This document shows, piece after piece, positions 1-6,600 of a stretch of 12,047 nt of DNA. Origin of the DNA: Goniomonas avonlea (taxonomy: Eukaryota; Cryptophyceae; Goniomonadida; Goniomonadaceae); the NCBI GenBank assembly GCA_003573635.1, contig QUTJ01031479.1, positions 1 through 12,047 on the forward strand, in the 5' to 3' direction. The notes beneath the pieces are model-generated. The model searched no databases. It saw only the letters and a program-made list of their open reading frames with translations, and was not told where the DNA came from. The translations under genes were made by a program, and so were the position numbers. Each line of letters opens with the position of its first letter. Position 1 is the first letter of the stretch.

Positions 1-23
1 GAGAGAGAGAGAGAGAGAGAGAG
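1..23 (-). repeat. (GA)n / (CT)n dinucleotide tract at the element's 3' end
   Basis: Eleven GA dinucleotides and a further G form the window's left end; in the sense of the RT transcript this is a terminal (CU)n. It could be the element's own tail, a preferred (GA)n target, or the simple repeat where the sequence assembly stopped. The true length is unknown because it reaches the window edge. Confidence 0.9.
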
Positions 24-94
24 GAGCCCCCAGCCTGACTCTCTCGTTATGCGAAGCATAACTCCACTACTTCAGAGAAGTAGGGCTCTGGCTC
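24..94 (-). other. Three-way-junction RNA fold at the 3' end
   Basis: Two perfect 7-bp stems with 3-nt loops sit side by side: gttatgc/gcataac (46-52 with 56-62) and ctacttc/gaagtag (67-73 with 77-83). They are enclosed by a closing helix of gagcc/ggctc (24-28 with 90-94) and agcc/ggct (32-35 with 84-87) with a small internal loop. The pairing works on either strand; the biologically relevant one is the minus-strand RNA. It lies right next to the terminal dinucleotide tract. A role in RT recognition and priming is an inference. Confidence 0.7.
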
Positions 95-230
95 ACTCGG
101 AGACGTGCCGAAAGGCGACGCTCGTACACGCTCATCGCCTAGCCTCCGATTTCAGGAAGGGTAGACGAGAGGAGGCGTGATGGATCAGGGCGGGAAGGAC
201 GTGCCCTTGCCTAGGTTCCGGGACAGAAGC

Positions 231-3200
231 CTAGTTGGTGTCCAGGGTCGACCGCTGAAGCCTGGCTCGCTTGGCTTTCCTCTTTTGGCCGCTCTTTCCG
301 GTTGCTGACTGGCGAGAGGTTGAGTCAACATCGGCGGCTGGGGTCCTCCTGGGATCAGCGCAGATCCTTGAGGTGAAATCGTTGTGTGAGCGGCGGTTGG
401 CTAGCTCAGTGGAGATCCTTTTTGTGGCTGACGACACGTTGGCTTTAGCTTCGATGGCTGTAATCAGAGCTGAGTCAGAGGTGTTGAATCTCTCTGCCGC
501 TTTCTCCGCTTGCAATGTCCTTGCGATGTTCCGGAGCAGGACGAAATAGTCGAGGCGCTTTTGGTGAGTCATGAAGTTGAGGAGCCCACCGATTGTCGAG
601 ACGAAGTCCGTGGTGTCGGTCGACAGACGAATGATGCGGGTGACTTGCGAGATGATGATGCCGTGCGTCATCTGCATCGGTGCGTTGGTTGAGCTGTGCT
701 GGTATTTGATGACTTCGAAAGGGAGGTTCTTCTTGAAGAACCTTGATATCAGTGTCCCGGCGGCGTCGAAGCTCAGAGTGAGGTCCATAAAGTTACCTCC
801 TTGACCTGGTCGGCCTCGCTGCGGCTTGCTTGAAGGTGGAGGGTTGACTGTGTTGGTCAAGTCTGTGTCGCAAAGGTTGAGAGCGGAGGTAGCTTCGACC
901 TGAGTGAGATCCAAACCAGTGACCGACGGTGGAGGGCTCAGGAGGGTCTCGTAGTTGGATTGGTCTTCGATGTCGAGGAACTTTCCCAGGTTGAAAATCC
1001 TGATCATGTCGATCAGATAGGTGGGGTGGTTGAAGGACATGTGGTCATCGACGAAGCGATGGTTGTTGTTCCGTCGGCGAGCCTCTTCAAGGTCACCAGG
1101 CCGTGAAGAGGTGATGAGTTGCCACTGGGCGAGGAATTCGTGCATCCCGAGGTGTAAATCACAGCCATCAACAGACGTGGAACTGCCCATCGGGATACCG
1201 TTGATCTGAAGCCATACTTGATTCGCCACCTCGAAGAAATTGTGCGTTGCTTCCACCGTGAAACAACGTACGATTAGCTCGGGGGTCACGTTGATCTCGA
1301 GAGGGTGTCTGGATGGTAAAGGGCGCCAATTCCAGTGGAGCCCATCCATCGAGGCGACCAGGAGGGCGGTGGGACCAAGACGTCTTCTGGCAGAGGCGAA
1401 TGTCAGGTTTGCCCAGAATTTGATGGCGGCGATGAGTCCTTCCTTCTCGTCGTGGATCGGCAGTGAGGTGTAGAGCCGAGTGAAGTCGTCAATGTTGATT
1501 GAGGTGATAACTTCAGGTGCCAGGACCAGGATGTCGGCCGATTCGTCCACCGTAAAGTTCAAACTGACACCGGTTTGATGGAAGAGGTGGTCGCAGAGAC
1601 GTACTCTCTCGTCACGTATGGCTTTCAAACCCCCTTGTAGCCATTTAGACAGTCGAGTTGTAGCGCAGTAGAGGGACGAGTTGAGAAACCGTAGCGTTGG
1701 GGGACTCTTGTGGGCTTTGACGAGCTGGGTCATGTATGCAATGCACCACTCAGGCGAGTTAATGGCTTGGGTAGCTTGAGGAGGTGGAAGGGTTTCAGAA
1801 CCGACCTCAGTAAGGTCGATGGTCGAACGTGGAGAGATGGGTGGGGAGTTGGGCTGACAGTCCTTGTTCCCTGGGTCCAAGCTCATATCGAGAGACTGTT
1901 CCAACGAGGGGACTTCATGATCCAGTGTCTCGCACGGTCCTGTGCCAGCAAGGCTTAGCGTACGTACTGCTCGTCGAGGGGCGAGAGGTGCGTCAGGAAA
2001 CCTAGTGAACAGGGACGCTGCTGCTCGAGTGTGAAGCATGCCAGGGTCTGCCAGATCGAGCCGGTCCTGAACTTCCTCTTGCTTGAACCACCACCCAAGC
2101 TCCTGGACTGCCTTAGTGATGATCTTAGCGGCTTCCTTCGCGTCGAACTCCTGACGCTTGAAGGTGTCTGGTTGCGATTTGAGGTCGTTTAAGGTCAATT
2201 CCTCCAGTAGCCACTCGCAGACAAACGTGTAGTTGTTAGCTGCTTTGTCGCAGCGGCGAAGGCCCCAGAGATGAGCAGTGGTACTCATAAACTTGGTGAA
2301 ATCCTTGGTGGAGGTGAGAGGTGTTGGAGTGTTGTCGTTCGCTTCGGCGTGGCTCAAGACTTCGTTAGCCAGTTGGGTGAGCGTGGAACGGAGGGTGCTG
2401 ACGCATTCCACTGAGCCGAAGGCGGACGTGACTTGGTCAATGAAGCTGTCCAACTGCTCCTTCACCTTTTCCCTGTCGAAGCGCTGACGTTCCCTGTGGC
2501 CGAAACCAAAGGACAGTAGCTTGATGAGACGTTCCGAGAAGGCAGCGCTCAGGTTGAACAGGGTGCCGAGTGTGCGAACGAAATCGCTGTCGTGAGTCCA
2601 GACGTGGCCAGAGGGGTGAGAGCGGAACTTCTGATCAATCAAGATGCAAGCGCAGGGTGCTCCGCCTTCCGGTGACTGTATGAGCGGTTTCTTGTCAGGT
2701 GTGGTCGGCTCTGGTGCTGATTGCTCGGGTTGGTGGTCCGAGGCGCAAGCCCCTCTTCTCCTCAGGAGTTCGTTCGAGAGCGCTGATGGTAAGCGTACTT
2801 TGTACTCCCTGAGAGTGCGAGGGTTGCAGCGAGTTGGCTCAAGCTCCCATTTGCACGAGGCCCGGCGTTTGCACTGCAGTAGGGCAAGGTGTGTCGGCTC
2901 CAATAGCGACCAAGTGACCGAAACCTTGAAAGCTGTGCGTAGCTTCCTGTTTGCGATAGCCATCATTGGGCCGAGGAGCTCCAGGGAGTCGTGGACGAAG
3001 GTTAGGGAGATGCGAGCGCTGGCTTGCTTGATCTCCCTCTTCTGCTCGTATTTCAAGAACTTTCGGCGAGCCTTGGCTGTCCTTAGGTTTCCACGTAAAC
3101 CGGGTGGGCGCCTCTGGTTGTGGATGAGATGCTCCCAGTCTTCGAGGTTGGGGTCCATTTCTTGATCAAGAAATTCGTTGACGTCAAAATCGCAGTCAGC

Positions 3201-3698
3201 GAAGAAGTTGGTGATGGACGGGGTTGGTTCTTCAACCAGTTGGAGAGGGAGTTCCAAGGAACCGCATTTTGTACAAGGTTTGCGTCTCCTCTTTGAACGA
3301 AGGCTGAACGTTGAAGGTTGGTCCTTAGTCCGGAGGGCTGGTGGTTGTTGCTGAACTGGTTCAACTGGGTTCGTTGCACAACCGGAGTCCGTGCGCATAC
3401 CGGTCGGGACAGTAGGTGGCAGGACGGACCTGGGGTTGAAGAAGTTGAGCTGATCGTCGTCTGGGAAGACGGCGGGGGGAGGTTGTAATACATTGAACGG
3501 TAGGTGAAGACCGATCGCGGGTGCTCCAGGTTCGTTGGTTGCAACGCCAGGAGGCTGCGGGCCTTGTCCAGGAGGGGCTGGCTCCGGGACGAAGTGAAGT
3601 CCAGAGGGCTCCCCGCAGAGACCACAGACTAACTCGATCCGCTTAGTTCGTCGCAGCATTGAGGAATCGTTCTGCGAGTAACTTGAGGAGGGCGGCAT
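231..3698 (-). CDS. Penelope-like reverse transcriptase without visible GIY-YIG endonuclease
   Basis: 1155 residues, stop TAG. The N terminus has two similar basic/CxxC modules (about 15-43 with C25, C28; 133-161 with C142, C145). Residues 200-620 are partly helical and unrecognised. TIDLT (626-630) resembles a SUMO-interacting motif. The RT core runs about 650-1060: AHKSPPTLRF (662-671), motif A DDFTRLYTSLP (737-747, catalytic Asp738 by alignment to PLE DVxxLYTxIP), motif B QINGIPMGSSTS (831-842), motif C FVDD (882-885, Asp884/885), an FLDv-like FMDL (970-973), then FFKKN and YQHSSTNAP (987-1007), equivalent to the PLE thumb block. A Pro-rich insert of about 48 residues (921-968) lies between the catalytic core and FMDL. 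The last 95 residues are basic with an NLS-like KRKAKRAR; no GIY-YIG, zinc-knuckle endonuclease or RNase H is seen. All catalytic aspartates are present. Predicted role: copying the element RNA, probably onto an exposed DNA end because no nuclease is encoded. Confidence 0.87.
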   Translation of the reverse strand: MPPSSSYSQNDSSMLRRTKRIELVCGLCGEPSGLHFVPEPAPPGQGPQPPGVATNEPGAPAIGLHLPFNVLQPPPAVFPDDDQLNFFNPRSVLPPTVPTGMRTDSGCATNPVEPVQQQPPALRTKDQPSTFSLRSKRRRKPCTKCGSLELPLQLVEEPTPSITNFFADCDFDVNEFLDQEMDPNLEDWEHLIHNQRRPPGLRGNLRTAKARRKFLKYEQKREIKQASARISLTFVHDSLELLGPMMAIANRKLRTAFKVSVTWSLLEPTHLALLQCKRRASCKWELEPTRCNPRTLREYKVRLPSALSNELLRRRGACASDHQPEQSAPEPTTPDKKPLIQSPEGGAPCACILIDQKFRSHPSGHVWTHDSDFVRTLGTLFNLSAAFSERLIKLLSFGFGHRERQRFDREKVKEQLDSFIDQVTSAFGSVECVSTLRSTLTQLANEVLSHAEANDNTPTPLTSTKDFTKFMSTTAHLWGLRRCDKAANNYTFVCEWLLEELTLNDLKSQPDTFKRQEFDAKEAAKIITKAVQELGWWFKQEEVQDRLDLADPGMLHTRAAASLFTRFPDAPLAPRRAVRTLSLAGTGPCETLDHEVPSLEQSLDMSLDPGNKDCQPNSPPISPRSTIDLTEVGSETLPPPQATQAINSPEWCIAYMTQLVKAHKSPPTLRFLNSSLYCATTRLSKWLQGGLKAIRDERVRLCDHLFHQTGVSLNFTVDESADILVLAPEVITSINIDDFTRLYTSLPIHDEKEGLIAAIKFWANLTFASARRRLGPTALLVASMDGLHWNWRPLPSRHPLEINVTPELIVRCFTVEATHNFFEVANQVWLQINGIPMGSSTSVDGCDLHLGMHEFLAQWQLITSSRPGDLEEARRRNNNHRFVDDHMSFNHPTYLIDMIRIFNLGKFLDIEDQSNYETLLSPPPSVTGLDLTQVEATSALNLCDTDLTNTVNPPPSSKPQRGRPGQGGNFMDLTLSFDAAGTLISRFFKKNLPFEVIKYQHSSTNAPMQMTHGIIISQVTRIIRLSTDTTDFVSTIGGLLNFMTHQKRLDYFVLLRNIARTLQAEKAAERFNTSDSALITAIEAKANVSSATKRISTELANRRSHNDFTSRICADPRRTPAADVDSTSRQSATGKSGQKRKAKRARLQRSTLDTN
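3643..3698 (-). promoter_or_regulatory. Overlap of the large gene and the RT gene (reinitiation or +1 frameshift zone)
   Basis: The RT ATG at 3698 lies 56 nt before the end of the upstream gene (TAA at 3645-3643), in the +1 frame relative to it. A second RT-frame ATG at 3659 sits only 11 nt upstream of that stop codon. The RT frame is open back to a TGA at 3852-3854, giving 209 nt in which a frameshift could join both products. Either stop-coupled reinitiation or a programmed +1 shift would make RT a low-level second product. No textbook slippery heptamer could be picked out. Confidence 0.55.
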
Positions 3699-6600
3699 CC
3701 GAGGAGGTTGATTGCGAGTTTGAGGCGGCGGCTTCCTTGGCCGGAGGAGGGGGGTTCCACAAATTCGCTCCCTCGTTCTTTCGGGCTCGAGCGCTCTCGT
3801 TGGCGAAGCCTCGCTTGCGCTCCATGATGGGTGGTGCTTCCACCGGCGAATTCAGAGCAGCGTTGGGCGCCGGTGCGTTGATGCGAGAGTTGCGCTGCTT
3901 AGTCAGAGGCCGAGGAGCGTCGCGGTGGCGACCAAGTGAACCGGTGGGCCGAGACTCCGCGGCCTCCTGATCAAAAAATCGCACCTCCTTGCAGGCTCGT
4001 GAGTTCATTTGGGATGCGCTGACTTCACCAATCGGCGATGCTCGAGGCGGCGACAGAGATGGCGAAACAATTCGCTGTCGCCGGGACTGCTTGCCCGAAC
4101 CCTTGGAAGAACCAATCTCCAGAGGGCTGCACACTTGGTCGAAGTTGACCGCAGAAAGCCTGGTGGAAGAGGTGTTGCGCGAGACTTCCGAGTGTTCAGC
4201 GGCGCTTGAAGCGTCGGCGAAAGCGCCACCTTCCTCGGGTTCCGACACGAATTGGAGCTTCATTCTCGCGCGACGGGTCTGCTCGGTCTTGGGTTGAGAA
4301 CGTGTCTGGTGTTCGTTCTCTTCGTCCGAGCTTGCTCGATTGTCGTGGCAGGAGTCGATTGAAGCTTCGTCAGAAGAAGCTTCGTCAGAGTTCGAACGAC
4401 GGAAAGCAGCCACGCCCTCGTGCAGCTCGTCGGTCTGCAGATCGTTCTCGAGTCGTGGTCGCTCTCGGAACATGGTGGCAAAACTCGGGTGGTAGAGCTG
4501 GCAGCTCACGAAGGCTTTCTGGGCTGTCACCGCTGGGAACGGGAAGTAGGGGCTTACCCTTGCTGCCTGACGCGCGATCTTGTAATTGCGAAGGCGGTCC
4601 TCCGCGGATTGACCGATCCACCACGTAGCTCGTGACTTGGAGGGCGAGTGCATAGCGTGCTGGTCATGCATAGCAAAGAGTATGTCCTCGATGCCTCTGG
4701 TGTAGTCGACGATTTTCCAGGCATTGCAGCCCGGATACCAAGTTTCACCGAACTTCCGTGCATTGACGCAGCGTGCTTGGAGGTGGTGAGGGTCGGTCCG
4801 AACCACTTGCATGACTTGGCAACGTTGCCGCATACCATCGGCGAAGAAGCATCCGCAGAAAGGAAGTCGCGATAACACTGGATCCCCCGCAATCGCAGTT
4901 TCGATCTCAGCGATCCTGGTGTAGCAGGCGTTGGTGTACCTTTGAAGCGCAGGCTTGCGGTTTGACGGTAAGCCCCCTCGCAACTTGAAGATCGCGTTCT
5001 GGTCATCCCGTGCTTGCCGTGAGTCAGCGCCGTGCTTTGCGATCTTGTCGCGCATCTCCTTTGTTCTGCAAATCAGGATGGAGAGCCATACGATGACTCC
5101 TGTTGGCTCCTTGCTTCCAAGCGTTTCGCGTTCCGCTTTTGAGAAGTTGCGCAGGTTCCAACCTGTGTTGGGTGCGACCCAGGCGATGACTCCCAACGTC
5201 CAACGCCACTGTGGGTGCGTGAAGCCATCCAGGAAGTTGTAGAGGCTCCTGCTGGACAGGCCTGTGGTCTCGAGGTTTAGGAGGGCAGTTGGCCAGAGAA
5301 ACTGAACCACGTAGACCCGGACTTCAGAAGGGGTGCTCTCGTTCCAGAAATCGGCGCATTGCGAAGGATCGCGTTCGCCAATTGCGCTGAAGTGGCGAAT
5401 AGCTCGGCGAATCTGCTTTTCGAAAGCAGTGAGGACCACGCTGTGGAGCTTCTTCCGGAGTTGCTTGATCGGGGGTGGCAGGGGCCGGTCAGGGTGGAGG
5501 AAGGGATGGACGGTTGTGTCGTTGATCGCGCGGTACGAACCGTTGGGGTTCATCCTTTCCCCCGTTCGATTTCCCCATACGAAAGCGGGTTCATCCGCTT
5601 CGCTGCAGGTAGGGGCATCCTCTTCGTTGTCGGAAGAGTCCGGGGAGGCTGGGGCCAAAGGGGGTGGCTCGTCGTCGTCCAGGTGTTCCTCAGTGACGCT
5701 GTTGCTGTGACGCTTCTTAGTGCGCCTCTTGCCACTCCCGTTCCTCTTTCGAGGTGAGTCTTTGGTGGAAGGCCTGCGAGGTTTCTTCCTTGGTCCCTCA
5801 GACTTGGCTGGAGAAGAAGACGAGCTTGAACTCCGACTGCCAGTGGAGGCGGACTTTGAAGTCGGGGTCGCTTCCCTACTCGGATCGGGGGACGGTGAGC
5901 GATCGGGGGACGGTGAGCGATCGGGTGTCCTGGGCACGTGAGCGTCTGGTTGGGGGCAGCCGTTGCGATCCGACTTCTTGCGCGCTGGCCGCTCAGGCTG
6001 CTCAGGTTTTGGTAGAGACGAACCTGAGGACCTCGCAGATGAGTCGGCGGACGCCGGCGACGTCCCGTTCTTCTTCTTATGCCGTCGCTTCCTTGAAGGC
6101 TTCCTGTCAGCGTCCAGGTTGCCATTGATCGGTGCGCTGATGGCCTTAGACCCACCCTCCTTTGGCTTCTGCTTTCGCTGCTTGTGCGGAGGTGAGCGCG
6201 AAAGCGAACGGCTTGCGGAAGAGCTGGCAGGCGATCCTGGCACAGGCACTGATGGGTCAGAGACCGCAGGTCGTTTGCCTTTGTTGGATGGCCCTTTTGC
6301 GTCAGCCTCAGCTGGCTGCTGTGTGCACTCAGGGCTGGACTCGGTCAAATCGATTACCGTGGTGGTTAGATCGATCACTGAGTCGTTGGTTGCCTGGTGA
6401 GCACCGGTGGAGTCGGAGGCAGGTGCGCTGAGCCTGGGGGCGGGTGACTGCTGTTCGATCTTGATGGCAACTTCGGCTGCTCGCTTCTCTGGGGATGAGG
6501 TCGGCAGCTTCATCACGATGTGAGCAGTGCGGGGTCCACGGCTGTGATAGCGCTCGAAGCAGTCGGAGCAGTGGTTTCTGCACCCTTGCGGGCAGTCGTT

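Larger units (their letters stand above)
1..230 (-). other. 3' untranslated region of the RT transcript
   Basis: The 230 nt after the RT stop contain no gene and no AATAAA-type polyadenylation signal on the minus strand. The motif gcctag (plus strand) occurs at 137-142, 209-214 and 229-234. The last two bracket a possible hairpin (ctagg 211-215 with cctag 230-234) that includes the RT stop codon. Other small pairings are gcc-gaaa-ggc at 107-116 and ggcga/tcgcc at 114-118/135-139, which compete with each other. The terminal 94 nt form the stronger structure listed separately. A structured 3' end is expected of a template recognised by its own RT. Confidence 0.6.

Noticed and set aside
1-230. 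Hammerhead or HDV-like ribozyme, as found in some Penelope-like elements
   Set aside because: The hammerhead core (CUGAUGA ... GAAA with a matched helix III) was looked for on both strands; only partial resemblances such as GCGATGAG occur and the GAAA half is missing. No HDV-type double pseudoknot could be drawn.
519-1751. Telomerase reverse transcriptase (TERT)
   Set aside because: TERT T motif and TRBD blocks are not seen, and motif A (DDFTRLYTSLP) and the FMDL/YQHSSTNAP thumb fit Penelope-like elements better.
2644-3165. 173-codon frame on the plus strand
   Set aside because: It lies wholly opposite the RT gene, shows no domain and is explained as a shadow of a GC-rich coding strand.
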